A stretch of DNA of 64,000 nt from Buchnera aphidicola (Eriosoma lanigerum) (lineage in GTDB: Bacteria; Pseudomonadota; Gammaproteobacteria; Enterobacterales; Enterobacteriaceae). This document shows, piece after piece, positions 11,350 through 21,361 of this stretch. A program made the translations under genes and the position numbers. The stretch covers positions 175,080 to 239,079 of the forward strand of contig NZ_OZ060395.1 in NCBI RefSeq assembly GCF_964059125.1, in the 5' to 3' direction. Below the pieces are notes generated by a model that saw only the letters and a list, made by a program, of their open reading frames with translations, did no database searches and was not told the origin of the DNA. Every line of letters begins with the position of its first letter. The first letter of the stretch is position 1.

Positions 11350-11616
11350 TTAATATAGTGTAATAGTAATATTATTCATAGCTATACAACAACATGGAAA
11401 AATTTCTCCAGGATGAGCATATGCTATAGGTTTTATAAATATATATCTCACAATTCCTTTTTTTAAAATTACTCTACATAATCCACAGTATCCATATCTA
11501 CATTGATAATTAATTTTAATTTTATTTTTTTCTAAAATAGATAATAGTACACTTTTTGTATTATAAAAAATAATTTTATTAGTATTACCTATAATTTTTA
11601 TGCAATAATTTTTCAT
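11350..11616 (-). CDS. yfaE: 2Fe-2S ferredoxin YfaE, NrdB cofactor maintenance
   Basis: YfaE is a small ferredoxin that helps restore the diferric-tyrosyl radical of NrdB. I start it at ATG 11614-11616, giving 88 residues (E. coli 84). The nrdB stop codon is only 1 nt upstream, so translation is probably coupled. An upstream in-frame ATG overlaps nrdB and is unlikely. The cluster ligands are visible as CRYGYCGLC and the C-terminal PCCC. It is the last gene of nrdA-nrdB-yfaE, the same order as in E. coli. Confidence 0.93.
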   Translation of the reverse strand: MKNYCIKIIGNTNKIIFYNTKSVLLSILEKNKIKINYQCRYGYCGLCRVILKKGIVRYIFIKPIAYAHPGEIFPCCCIAMNNITITLY

Positions 11617-11617
11617 A

Positions 11618-12748
11618 TTATAATTTAAATTTTTTAAAATCATGATCATTAATTGAAGAATCAATTTGTCCAACTAAATAGGAACTGATTTCAGTTTCCT
11701 GTGGAGCTACTTGTACACTGTCTGAATTTAACCAAGAATTAATCCATGGAATAGGATTAGATAAATTGGAAAAAATTGGTTTTAATCCTATAGATTGCAT
11801 TCTGATATTAGTAATATATTCAATATATTGACATAAAATATCTTTATTTAGTCCTAACATAGATCCGTTATTAAATAAATATTCTGCCCATTTTTTTTCT
11901 TGATTTGCTACTTTAATGAATATTCTTGATGATTCTATTTGTAATTCATTAGAAATATGAGCCATCCCTTCATTATTATTATGATTTTGTAATATGTTAA
12001 TAATATGTTGAGTTCCTGTTAGATGTAAGGCTTCATCTCTAGCTATTAATCGAATAATTTTTGCATTACCTTCCATAATCTCTCTTTCAGCAAATGCAAA
12101 AGAACAAGCAAAGCTAACATAAAATCGAATAGCTTCCAGTGCATTTACACTTATTAAACATAAATATAATTTTTTTTTAAGAGTTTCTAAATTAATAGTA
12201 ATCATTTTGTTATTAATATAATGAACACCCTCTCCTATTAAGTTCCAGTAATAAATCATATGAATTAAATCATCATAATAATTAGAAATATCTCTAGCTC
12301 TAGTATTTATAAATGTATTTTCAATAATATCATCGAATATTAATGAAGGTTGATTAACAATGTTTCTAATGATATGTGTATATGATCTAGAATGTATAGT
12401 TTCTGAAAATGACCATGTTTCAATCCAAGTTTCTAATTCAGGAATAGATACTATTGGTAACAGAGATACATTTGGGCTTCTTCCTTGAATAGAATCTAGT
12501 AAGGTTTGATATTTTAAGTTACTAAGAAAAATATGTTTTTCATGTACAGGTAATTTTTGAAAATCAATTCTATCTTGAGATAAATCAATTTCTTCTGGTC
12601 TCCAAAAAAAAGAAAGCTGTTTTTCAATTAATTGTTCAAAAATTAAATATTTTTGTTGATCATATCTAGCTATGTTAACTGATTGTCCAAAAAACATTGG
12701 TTCATTCAATTGATTATTTTTTTTTTGTGAGAAAGTACTGTATTTCAT
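11618..12748 (-). CDS. nrdB: Ribonucleoside-diphosphate reductase 1, beta subunit
   Basis: NrdB houses the diiron-tyrosyl radical of class Ia ribonucleotide reductase. It has exactly the E. coli length of 376 residues. The iron ligands Asp85, Glu116, His119, Glu205, Glu239 and His242 and the radical Tyr123 (numbered with Met) are all present, in [18 protein letters not shown] and ARDEALH. A 10-nt A tract (12717-12726, T on the plus strand) encodes part of the N-terminal SQKKNNQ in frame. It follows nrdA by 85 nt and abuts yfaE. Confidence 0.98.
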   Translation of the reverse strand: MKYSTFSQKKNNQLNEPMFFGQSVNIARYDQQKYLIFEQLIEKQLSFFWRPEEIDLSQDRIDFQKLPVHEKHIFLSNLKYQTLLDSIQGRSPNVSLLPIVSIPELETWIETWSFSETIHSRSYTHIIRNIVNQPSLIFDDIIENTFINTRARDISNYYDDLIHMIYYWNLIGEGVHYINNKMITINLETLKKKLYLCLISVNALEAIRFYVSFACSFAFAEREIMEGNAKIIRLIARDEALHLTGTQHIINILQNHNNNEGMAHISNELQIESSRIFIKVANQEKKWAEYLFNNGSMLGLNKDILCQYIEYITNIRMQSIGLKPIFSNLSNPIPWINSWLNSDSVQVAPQETEISSYLVGQIDSSINDHDFKKFKL

Positions 12749-12833
12749 TAAATAATCCTAATTAATATAAGAATATATAAAAATGAATCAGTTATTTTTG
12801 TCTAATATATAGATAAGATGTATATGAGATTAA

Positions 12834-15125
12834 TTATATATAACATGATCCGCTAGTACAATGTTCATTTTTATTGATAGAATAAGTGTTATCTGAGTGG
12901 AATTCATCATTAACTCCATCTCTTGTATTTTGATAATAAAGTGTTTTTAATCCTAATTTATATGCGGTAAGTAAATCTTGTATAAGATTCTTCATTGGTA
13001 TTTTATTATGTAAAAATTTTTTTGGATCATAATTAGTATTGGCAGATATAGATTGATCAATAAATTTTTGCATAATTCCTACTAATTGTAAATATCCAGT
13101 ATTATTTGGTAAATCCCATAACAATTCATATTTTGATTTCAATTTGTTAAATTCTGGAACTACTTGTTTTAGTATACCATCTTTAGAAAATTTAATACTA
13201 ATATATCCTCTTGGAGGTTCAATTCCATTAGTAGCATTCGATATTTGAGAAGATGTTTCAGAAGGCATTACTGCAGATAATGTAGAGTTTCTTAATCCAT
13301 ATTTTTTAATTTTTTCCCTTAACAGTTCCCAATTAAAGTGTAATGGTTCGTTACATATATTATCAATTTCTTTTTTATATGTATCTATTGGTAAAATACC
13401 TTTATAATAATTAGTCTGATAAAATAACGAGCAAGATCCTTTTTCCTTGGCTAATTGACATGATGCAAGTAATAAATAGTATTGTAGAGCTTCAAAAGTT
13501 TTATGAGTTAATTTATTAGCGCTACTATCAGAATATTTGACATTGTTTTTTGCTAAATAGTAAGCAAAGTTTATGACTCCAATACCTAAAGATCTTCTTT
13601 TTATTGCAGATTGTTCTGCAGCAATTATTGGATAATTTTGATAATCTAGTATTGAATCAAGAGCACGTACTATAAGATTAGATAGTTCTTTGATATCTTT
13701 TAGGTCATTGATGCTACCTAAGTTAATAGCTGATAACGTACATAACGCAATTTCTCCATTTTTGTCATTAATATCGTTAAGAGGTTTAGTAGGTAACGTA
13801 ATTTCTAGGCATAAATTTGACTGTCTAATAGGAGCAAACATTGGATTAAATGGACTATGTATGTTACAATGATCAACATTTTGTATATATATTCTTCCAG
13901 TAGAAGTTCTTTCTTGTAATATTAAAGAAAATAAATCGATAGCTTTAATTTTTTTCTTTTTTAATTTTTTGTTATTTTCGTATTGATGATATAATTTTTC
14001 AAATTTTTCTTGATTAGAAAAAAATGAATCGTATAAATCTAATACGTCTGATGGACTAAATAAAGTAATATATTCTCCTAAGATCATTCTTTGATACATT
14101 AATTTATTAATTTGAACAGTGTAATCTAAATGTCGTACTCTATTTTCTTCTACTCCTCTATTATTTTTTAGTATTAACAAGCTTTCTATTTCAAGATGCC
14201 AAATAGGATAAAAAATAGTAGCTGCACCTCCTCTTACCCCACCTTGTGAACATGATTTTACTGCACTTTGAAATAGTTTATAAAATGGAATACAACCAGT
14301 GTGAAAAGCTTCTCCAGAACGAATAGGACTACCTAAAGCACGAATTTGTCCAGCGTTGATACCTATCCCAGCTCTCTGTGAAACGTATTTAATAATACTA
14401 CTAGTTGTAGCATTAATAGAATTTAAACTATCTGAACATTCAATTAAAACGCAGGAACTAAATTGCCTAGTTGGTGTTCTTACTCCTGACATAATAGGAG
14501 TAGGTAAAGAAATTTTAAATGTAGAAATAGCATTATAAAAATTTTTAATATACTGCATTCTTGTTGTAATAGGATATTTAGAAAACAAACAAGCAGAAAT
14601 TAAAATATAAAGAAATTGAGCACTTTCATAAATTTTTCCAGTAACACGATTTTGTACTAAGTATTTTCCTTCTAATTGTTTAACAGCAGCATAAGAAAAA
14701 TTCATATCTCTCCAGTGATCTATAAACGAATTCATAAGATGATATTCATCTTTATTATAATTTATCAGTAGTTGTTGATCATATTTACCTAATTTTACCA
14801 TTTTTTTTACATGTTCGTATAATGTTGGCGGTTCAAATTGATTGAATGCTTTTTTTCTTAAATGAAATATAGCTAGTCTAGCGGCCATATATTGATAATC
14901 AGGAGAATGTTGAGATATAAGATCAGCTGCTGCTTTAATAATAGTTTCATGAATATTAATTGTAGTAATACCGTTATAGAATTGTATACGTGATTTTAGT
15001 TCTACTTGAGACACTGATACATCTTGTAGTCCTTCTGCTGCCCAATTTAATACTTTATGAATTTTTTCTAAATTAATTAATTCTTGTTGATTGTTTCTTT
15101 TGGTAACAAATATAGTTTGTTTCAT
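12834..15125 (-). CDS. nrdA: Ribonucleoside-diphosphate reductase 1, alpha subunit
   Basis: NrdA is the catalytic and allosteric subunit that makes deoxynucleotides from ribonucleoside diphosphates. It has 763 residues (E. coli 761). The N-terminal ATP-cone (about 1-95) is intact, so overall activity control should be kept. The active-site cysteines lie in SSCVLIEC, SNLCLEI and ALCTLS. The C-terminal thioredoxin-reducible pair is kept as CTSGSC. An AGGAA Shine-Dalgarno lies 8 nt before the ATG. A small hairpin (15157-15177) sits in the leader. It is the first gene of nrdA-nrdB-yfaE. Confidence 0.98.
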   Translation of the reverse strand: MKQTIFVTKRNNQQELINLEKIHKVLNWAAEGLQDVSVSQVELKSRIQFYNGITTINIHETIIKAAADLISQHSPDYQYMAARLAIFHLRKKAFNQFEPPTLYEHVKKMVKLGKYDQQLLINYNKDEYHLMNSFIDHWRDMNFSYAAVKQLEGKYLVQNRVTGKIYESAQFLYILISACLFSKYPITTRMQYIKNFYNAISTFKISLPTPIMSGVRTPTRQFSSCVLIECSDSLNSINATTSSIIKYVSQRAGIGINAGQIRALGSPIRSGEAFHTGCIPFYKLFQSAVKSCSQGGVRGGAATIFYPIWHLEIESLLILKNNRGVEENRVRHLDYTVQINKLMYQRMILGEYITLFSPSDVLDLYDSFFSNQEKFEKLYHQYENNKKLKKKKIKAIDLFSLILQERTSTGRIYIQNVDHCNIHSPFNPMFAPIRQSNLCLEITLPTKPLNDINDKNGEIALCTLSAINLGSINDLKDIKELSNLIVRALDSILDYQNYPIIAAEQSAIKRRSLGIGVINFAYYLAKNNVKYSDSSANKLTHKTFEALQYYLLLASCQLAKEKGSCSLFYQTNYYKGILPIDTYKKEIDNICNEPLHFNWELLREKIKKYGLRNSTLSAVMPSETSSQISNATNGIEPPRGYISIKFSKDGILKQVVPEFNKLKSKYELLWDLPNNTGYLQLVGIMQKFIDQSISANTNYDPKKFLHNKIPMKNLIQDLLTAYKLGLKTLYYQNTRDGVNDEFHSDNTYSINKNEHCTSGSCYI

Positions 15126-15455
15126 GTAGTGTATTCCTATTTATATTAGGATGTAAGTGTATTAAAAAGAAATACACATGTTTATTGTATTAAATAGAAA
15201 AGAAACAATATGTATTATTTAGAATAATTGTTTTATTGTAGAGCTTACAAATAATATAGATATTAATAATCATTTAATAATATGTGATTTAAGTTAAATA
15301 CTTTATAAATTGTAAATAATTAATTAAAGTATAATTATTTATATTATTTATAATTGTAGTTTTTTTAATTATAGTAATTAATTTAATTATAATTTAGTCA
15401 AATATAAATAATATAAATTAGAATGATATTGTTATTTATTATTTTTTATTATAAG
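15126..15455. other. nrdA leader / gyrA downstream spacer
   Basis: These 330 bases lie between the nrdA start and the gyrA stop, both on the minus strand. They should hold the gyrA terminator and the nrdA promoter. I can point only to the short hairpin at 15157-15177. I found no clear NrdR box pair and no coding remnant. Confidence 0.55.
15157..15177. repeat. 7-bp inverted repeat in nrdA leader
   Basis: GTGTATT at 15157-15163 mirrors AATACAC at 15171-15177 around a 7-nt loop, about 32 nt upstream of the nrdA ATG. It could be a leader hairpin or an operator. It is short enough to be chance. Confidence 0.4.
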
Positions 15456-17993
15456 TTATTTTATAAAGAAATTTTCTTTAATTCGTTGTAAAGCTACAAC
15501 TGTTTCTGTTATTGATGTACGTATTAAAATAACACCTTGAGTGTTTCTTCCTAGTATTCTAATTTCAGATACTCTAGTTCGAACTAATTTTCCAGCATTA
15601 GTAATCATTATTATTTGATCTTGTTCAATCACTTGGATAGCTGCAATTACGGTGCCATTTTTAGGAGTCACTTTAATGGCTATAATTCCTTTAGTAGATC
15701 GAGATTTAATAGAAAATTCTAAAATATTAGTTCTTTTTCCATATCCTTTATCTGTAACTATAAGAATATCTTTATTTTTTTTAGGTACAATTAATGAAAC
15801 TACTTTATCTTCTTGTTTGATTTTAATTCCTTTTACACCTGAAGCTGTTCTACCCATTGTTCTGACTGATTTTTCGTGGAATTGTACTGCTTTTCCAGAA
15901 GCTGTAAATAACATAATATTATTATTACCATTGGTTAAAGCAATACCAATTAATTCATCATTAGATTTTAAATGAATTGCAATGATTCCTTTGCTTCTAG
16001 GTTTTTTAAATTCTGTTAAAGAAGTTTTTTTAACTATTCCAAAAGCAGTAGCCATTAAAATATTTATTTTATTATTTTTATATTTATTTATTGGTAAAAT
16101 AGCTGTGATACGTTCATTGGGACGTAAAGGTAATAAATTTATAATTGGTCTACCTCTTGCATGTCTGCTAAATTCAGGTAATTGGTACACTTTAAGTTGA
16201 TATAGAATACCTTTACTTGAAAAACATAAAATAGTATCATGTGTGTTAGTAACTAATAGAATTTTAATAAAATCTTTTTCTTTAGTTTTAGCAGCTGTTT
16301 TCCCCTTTCCACCTCTTCTTTGTGCTTCATAATCTGATAATGGTTGGTATTTGACATATCCTGTATGAGATAAAGTTATAACTACGTCTTCTTGAGTAAT
16401 TATGTCTTCAATATTGATATCAGTAGTGTTAGTTTTTATTTCTGTTTTTCTTAAATCTCCAAAGTTGTTTTTGATAGTAATTAATTCTTCTTTAATTATT
16501 TCCATCATATAATAATTGTTTTTAAGAATTTTTTCTAGATTATCAATTTTTTTTATTAAAATGTTTTGTTCTTCAAAGATTTTATTACTTTCTAAATTAG
16601 TTAGTTTATGTAAACGAAGTTCAAGAATTGCTTGTATTTGTTCTTCAGTAAAAAAAAATTCTGTATTATGTATATTTATGTTATTAGGTGTTTTTTTTAT
16701 AGTTAATAATTGATGATTGATTTTATCATACTGATAATGATTTACATTCCAAGATTGTGACAAAAGTTTTTGTTTAGCTTCTTTTATATTTTTGGAAGAT
16801 TTAATTAATGTAATAATTTTATCAATATTATTTAATGCTATAATTAATCCTGTTAAAATATGTAATTTAGATTGATGTTTTTTTAAATCAAACAAACTTC
16901 TTCTAGTAATTACTTCTTGACGATGATTAATAAAATACTTAATAATATTAATTAAAGATAAAGTTTTAGGTTGTCCACGATACAGAGCGACCATATTAAT
17001 TCCAAATGTAATCTGCATTTGACTCATTGAATATAATTGATTTAAAATGAGTTCAATAATTGATTCTTTTTTTATTTCAACTACAATTCTCATTCCATCT
17101 TTATCTGATTCGTCTCTAAGAGCATGGATTCCTTCAATTTTTTTATCTTTTACTAATTCTGATATTTTTTCAATTAAATGTGCTTTATTTACTTGATAAG
17201 GAATTTCATATATTATGATAGATACTTTTTTTGTTTTTTTGTTAATTTCGATTTTGTGTCTTGCTCGAATGTAAATTTTTCCTTTTCCAGTGTGATATGC
17301 TTGTTCAATTCCTAATCTTCCATTAATAATACCGGCTGTAGGAAAATCTGGTCCAGGAATGTATTGTAAGAGTTGCTTTGTAGTTATATTTTTATTTTCA
17401 ATATAAGCAATACAACCATTAATTACTTCATTTAAGTTATGTGGTGGAATATTAGTTGCCATTCCTACTGCTATTCCTGAAGAACCATTAATAAGTAAAT
17501 TAGGAATTTTCGTTGGTAGTACTTTAGGAATATACTCTGTTTCATCATAATTTGGAATGAAATTTACTGTATCTTTATCTAAATCATTTAATAATTCACA
17601 TGAAATTTTTGACATACGGATTTCAGTATATCGCATAGCTGCAGCAGTATCTCCGTCGATTGATCCAAAGTTACCCTGTCCATCTATTAACATATATCTT
17701 AAAGAAAATGATTGAGCCATTCTAACAATAGCATCATATACTGCTGAGTCTCCATGTGGATGATATTTTCCAATAACATCACCAACAATTCTAGCGGATT
17801 TTTTATAAGGTTTGTTCCATACATTATTAAGTATATGCATAGCAAATAGTATACGACGATGGACTGGTTTTAGACCATCTCGTACATCGGGTAGAGCTCG
17901 ACCAATTATAACTGACATAGCATAATCTAAATAAGAGCTTTTTAACTCTTCTTCGATATCGACCTGAAAAATTTTTCTTGGTAGGTCTTTCAT
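15456..17993 (-). CDS. gyrA: DNA gyrase subunit A
   Basis: GyrA is the DNA breakage-reunion subunit of gyrase, which introduces negative supercoils. The 845-residue protein keeps the winged-helix and tower domains, with catalytic Tyr122 in AAMRYTEIR. Ser83 and Asp87 of the quinolone-determining region are the sensitive-type residues. The GyrA box QRRGGKG is present, and the beta-pinwheel domain is complete to the QGVILIRT repeat. It is about 30 residues shorter than E. coli (875) because the acidic C-terminal tail is missing. It is transcribed alone on the minus strand, divergent from the DUF2076-like gene. Confidence 0.98.
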   Translation of the reverse strand: MKDLPRKIFQVDIEEELKSSYLDYAMSVIIGRALPDVRDGLKPVHRRILFAMHILNNVWNKPYKKSARIVGDVIGKYHPHGDSAVYDAIVRMAQSFSLRYMLIDGQGNFGSIDGDTAAAMRYTEIRMSKISCELLNDLDKDTVNFIPNYDETEYIPKVLPTKIPNLLINGSSGIAVGMATNIPPHNLNEVINGCIAYIENKNITTKQLLQYIPGPDFPTAGIINGRLGIEQAYHTGKGKIYIRARHKIEINKKTKKVSIIIYEIPYQVNKAHLIEKISELVKDKKIEGIHALRDESDKDGMRIVVEIKKESIIELILNQLYSMSQMQITFGINMVALYRGQPKTLSLINIIKYFINHRQEVITRRSLFDLKKHQSKLHILTGLIIALNNIDKIITLIKSSKNIKEAKQKLLSQSWNVNHYQYDKINHQLLTIKKTPNNINIHNTEFFFTEEQIQAILELRLHKLTNLESNKIFEEQNILIKKIDNLEKILKNNYYMMEIIKEELITIKNNFGDLRKTEIKTNTTDINIEDIITQEDVVITLSHTGYVKYQPLSDYEAQRRGGKGKTAAKTKEKDFIKILLVTNTHDTILCFSSKGILYQLKVYQLPEFSRHARGRPIINLLPLRPNERITAILPINKYKNNKINILMATAFGIVKKTSLTEFKKPRSKGIIAIHLKSNDELIGIALTNGNNNIMLFTASGKAVQFHEKSVRTMGRTASGVKGIKIKQEDKVVSLIVPKKNKDILIVTDKGYGKRTNILEFSIKSRSTKGIIAIKVTPKNGTVIAAIQVIEQDQIIMITNAGKLVRTRVSEIRILGRNTQGVILIRTSITETVVALQRIKENFFIK

Positions 17994-18569
17994 AGAGTTG
18001 AAATCTCTTTTTATATAATTTTAAATTTAAAATAAGTAAATTAATAAAATTAACATATTTCATATGATACAATGTGTATTGTAAACTATATTTTTATTAG
18101 TGACACTTAGATTTAAATAATTTTAATTAACTTGTTAATATTAATTTTATCACATAGATATAAAAATTTTCAAGATAAGATAGAAAAGTAATGTTTTAAA
18201 TTTGATTATAATTAATATTATAGGATCATTTATTGAATACAGATATAAAATATCGATAAAGTATTGTATATTGTAATCAATATTACATTGTATTTTTATA
18301 ATTAATTTATATTGTTTGTTATAGTTTTATATTAATTTATATATATATTATATTATTGATATAATTTTAAAATTATTAGCATTTTTTTTATAAATATAAT
18401 TTTGATAATATTAAATTATATGATAATAATTAATTATAGTAAAAAATAAAAATATGATTTTAACGAAAATAATTTTAATAATATTAATTATTTATAAATT
18501 ATATATAATTTTATTTTCAATTTTTTTTAAATGATTGTACGTTTTCTCTCCTTAAGTTAAGGAAATATT
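17994..18569. other. gyrA / DUF2076-gene divergent spacer
   Basis: This 576-base AT-rich divergent intergenic region should carry both promoters. The final 30 nt before the plus-strand gene include a good TTAAGGAAA Shine-Dalgarno. I see no gene remnant. Confidence 0.55.
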
Positions 18570-19334
18570 ATGAAAATTGAAGAAAAACAATTAATAGAAA
18601 ATTTGTTTTATAAGTTGAGTAAAGTTGAAAAAGAATCAGAATTAAGAAATGAATCTGCAGAAAAATTAATTAATGAATGTATTAAAAAACAAGGTAATGC
18701 ACCGTATTACATGATACAAACTATTTTAGTTCAAGAAACTGTATTAGAAAAGTTAAATAAACGTATTATGGAATTAGAAAAACAATTACGGGATCAAGAA
18801 CATAATAGGAAATTGAATAAAACTAGTTTTTTATCAAATATATTTAAAAATAGCAGTCATTCAATAAATAAAAATAATAATCATACTCAGTCTGACAATA
18901 TTTCTGAAAAATCTAATAATTATAATTCTATTCCTAAAGGAAATGTAGGAGGAGAAAGTTTTTCTAGTCCTACTTTTTCTTCATCTATGGGTGGAACAGC
19001 TAATAGTTTTTTAGGTAATGCATTACAAACTGCAGTAGGGGTGGCTGGTGGTATGGTAGTAGGTAATATGTTATTAAACTTATTTAAACATCAACAACCA
19101 GAAGAAGAAATATTAAAGTCAGCTAATAATATGGACGCAAATACTTCTTATACAAGTTATGAAGATACAGACCAGGTAAATAGTGATACATATACTACTG
19201 ATGATAATATTATTGATCATGATCCGAATATAGTTACATATGATGAATCTATAGATTCAATATATGAAGATAACGATATTGATATTGATGATTATAGTAA
19301 TTATAATGATGATAGTGATGATAACTTTGTATAA
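18570..19334 (+). CDS. DUF2076-like protein with acidic tail
   Basis: The function is unknown. The 254-residue protein looks like the DUF2076 (COG3416) family, and a homologue sits next to gyrA in other Buchnera as far as I recall. Residues 1-80 are helical and charged, with a likely coiled coil around 52-80. Residues 85-140 are rich in Asn and Ser. Residues 145-172 form a Gly-rich hydrophobic stretch (FLGNALQTAVGVAGGMVVGN) that could be membrane-associating. Residues 176-254 are strongly acidic and low in complexity, rich in Asp, Glu, Tyr, Asn and Ser. No signal peptide is evident. It has its own strong Shine-Dalgarno and a 3' hairpin. Confidence 0.75.
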   Translation: MKIEEKQLIENLFYKLSKVEKESELRNESAEKLINECIKKQGNAPYYMIQTILVQETVLEKLNKRIMELEKQLRDQEHNRKLNKTSFLSNIFKNSSHSINKNNNHTQSDNISEKSNNYNSIPKGNVGGESFSSPTFSSSMGGTANSFLGNALQTAVGVAGGMVVGNMLLNLFKHQQPEEEILKSANNMDANTSYTSYEDTDQVNSDTYTTDDNIIDHDPNIVTYDESIDSIYEDNDIDIDDYSNYNDDSDDNFV

Positions 19335-19386
19335 TTTTTAAAATATATAGTTTAACTACTATTATAGTATTGTATATTTTATTTAT

Positions 19387-19432
19387 TTATCAATTACACC
19401 ATAAATTATATGTATATTGGTGTAATTGATAA
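19387..19432. terminator. Bidirectional terminator hairpin
   Basis: Positions 19387-19401 pair perfectly with 19418-19432, a 15-bp stem with a 16-nt loop and four G-C pairs. It lies between the convergent ends of the DUF2076-like gene and the peroxiredoxin gene. T-rich flanks on both strands support a shared terminator, although no classic long U run follows. Confidence 0.6.
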
Positions 19433-19487
19433 TGAATAATTAAATAGTTTTGATATAAAATGATATAAAATTTTAATAATCGTAGTA

Positions 19488-20093
19488 TTATTTGTATATA
19501 TATTTGTTCTTTAAGTATTGTTTAATTCCTTCTTGACTAGCTGTAATCCCAGGTTTTCCATTGTTCCAATTAGCTGGACATACTTCTCCATTCTTTTCAT
19601 GGAATGTAACAGCATCAATAATTCTTAATATTTCTTGTATATTTCTTCCTATTGGTAAATCGTTAATTGATTGATGACGTATAATGTTATGTTGATCAAT
19701 AAAAAATGTAGCTCTTAGAGCTATTCCTAATTCAGGATGTTCAATGTTATATAATTGTTGAATTTCCCTTTTTATATCAGAAACCATAGTAAATTGCATT
19801 GGACCGATTCCTCCGTTATCAATAGATGTATTTCTCCAATGTTCATGAGCGAATACTGAATCTATAGATACTCCAATTAATGCTATATTTCTTTTTTGAA
19901 ATTCACTGTATGTTGAATTAAATGCTAATAATTCAGTAGGACATACAAATGTAAAGTCTAATGGCCAAAAAAATAAAATACATCCCTTGTTAGAAGATAT
20001 TTGTTCTTTTAGGTTAAAATCATGGATAATTTTACCATTTTTTAAAATTGCAGATGAAATAAAATTAGGTGCTGTACGACCGACTAGAATCAT
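19488..20093 (-). CDS. tsaA: 2-Cys peroxiredoxin (AhpC/TsaA family)
   Basis: This is a thiol peroxidase that reduces hydrogen and organic peroxides. It has 201 residues. The peroxidatic Cys51 is in the motif PLDFTFVCPTE, with Thr48 in place, and Arg127 is kept. The resolving Cys172 is in GEVCPANW. The sensitivity-associated GGLG loop appears as GGIG (94-97), and the C-terminal YF motif is not evident, so this enzyme may resist over-oxidation; that is an inference. Other Buchnera carry the gene here as tsaA. It is transcribed alone, divergent from ung. Confidence 0.93.
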   Translation of the reverse strand: MILVGRTAPNFISSAILKNGKIIHDFNLKEQISSNKGCILFFWPLDFTFVCPTELLAFNSTYSEFQKRNIALIGVSIDSVFAHEHWRNTSIDNGGIGPMQFTMVSDIKREIQQLYNIEHPELGIALRATFFIDQHNIIRHQSINDLPIGRNIQEILRIIDAVTFHEKNGEVCPANWNNGKPGITASQEGIKQYLKNKYIYK

Positions 20094-20590
20094 AATTATT
20101 TTTTTTCCTATTTGATGATTAAATCATTTTTTTAATTATATTTTAAATGATATATATTTTTTTTTAAAATGTATTAAATACTGATTTAAAAGAAAATTAA
20201 TTATTAGTAATATTGTAACATGTTTGATTTATTTTTAAAATCTTGATATCTACTATTAAAAAATATTTTTTATGTATATATGATTTCCTAATGTAATGCA
20301 TAATATTGTATTTATATGTTATATTTTGTATATTGAGTATATTGTTAATTATAATTTTATTATGATTAGAATTATTCGGTATTATAATTTATGTTATTGT
20401 TTATCATATATGTTTAAAAAAAAATAATTTTTAATTTTAGATATGATATCAAATAAGGTATTAATTTAAAAATAAATTATAGTAGGTATATTTTAGTTAA
20501 ATAACATTTCATATTTTGATTATATATAAGTGTATAATACTAATTATATATAGTAATAATACTATTACTTTTATTGATAGGGATATATTA
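20094..20590. other. tsaA / ung divergent spacer
   Basis: These 497 AT-rich bases must hold the promoters of both flanking genes. No OxyR-type site, remnant or RNA gene is recognisable. Confidence 0.55.
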
Positions 20591-21257
20591 ATGAAATACA
20601 TTAAGTTTTTAACTTGGAAAGATTTTTTTTTTACAACATAGATGTTGGATTAAATTATTAAATTTTATTGAGTATAGACGTATAAATCATGTCATTTATC
20701 CTACTAGAAAAGATATATTTCGTTCTTTTTCTTTGACTCCATTTCATATGATTAAAGTTGTAATATTAGGACAAGATCCTTATCATCAATTTAATCAAGC
20801 AAATGGTTTAGCTTTTTCTGTTAGAAAAGGAATTAAGATACCCCCTTCATTAAATAATATATATAAAGAATTAAAATATGATATTCCAAATATTAATATT
20901 ACTACACATGGATGTTTAGATAATTGGGCTAAACAAGGTGTTTTTTTATTAAATACTATTTTAACTGTAGAACATGGTAAACCGAAATCACATGTTAATA
21001 TAGGTTGGAAAAATTTTACTAGTAGGGTAATTAGTTATATTAATTATCATCATATAGGAATAATTTTTTTATTATGGGGGAAAGAATCCATAAATTTCAG
21101 AAATATTATAGATAGTAAGAAACATCATATTTTAACTGCCTCGCATCCATCACCATTTTCAGCTCATAGAGGATTTTTTGGATGCAGACATTTTTCAAAA
21201 TCTAATAAAATATTAATACAAAGTAATAAAGATCCAATTGATTGGTCAATAAATTGA
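20591..21257 (+). CDS. ung: Uracil-DNA glycosylase, frame broken at a T10 tract
   Basis: Ung removes uracil from DNA. Translation from ATG 20591, behind an AGGGAT Shine-Dalgarno, reads MKYIKFLTWKDFFFTT then a stop, matching the family's N-terminal LTW motif. From 20630 the next frame continues the family sequence as WIKLLNF, VIYPTRKDIF, then GQDPYH with the catalytic Asp and HPSPFSAHRGFFGC with the catalytic His, to the normal end. One T less in the 10-T tract (20623-20632) would restore one frame of 221 residues (E. coli 229). The TTG at 20733 would drop about 50 residues. It is either a recent frameshift, a sequencing error or a gene rescued by transcriptional slippage. Confidence 0.85.
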
Positions 21258-21361
21258 GCTATTTTTATTGATATATAATGTATTTATGAATTATATATAA
21301 AGTTGTAATAATCTTCTTGTTAATAGTTTTTTTATAAATTATATTAATTGTAACACTTAAA

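Noticed and set aside
17827-18072. 81-codon minus-strand open frame at the gyrA start
   Set aside because: It overlaps the gyrA N-terminus in another frame and has no recognisable content.
20733-21257. ung as a short gene starting at TTG 20733
   Set aside because: It would drop about 50 conserved residues. The upstream sequence in the same frame (VIYPTRKDIF) is clearly Ung, and a good ATG with a Shine-Dalgarno exists at 20591 in the neighbouring frame.
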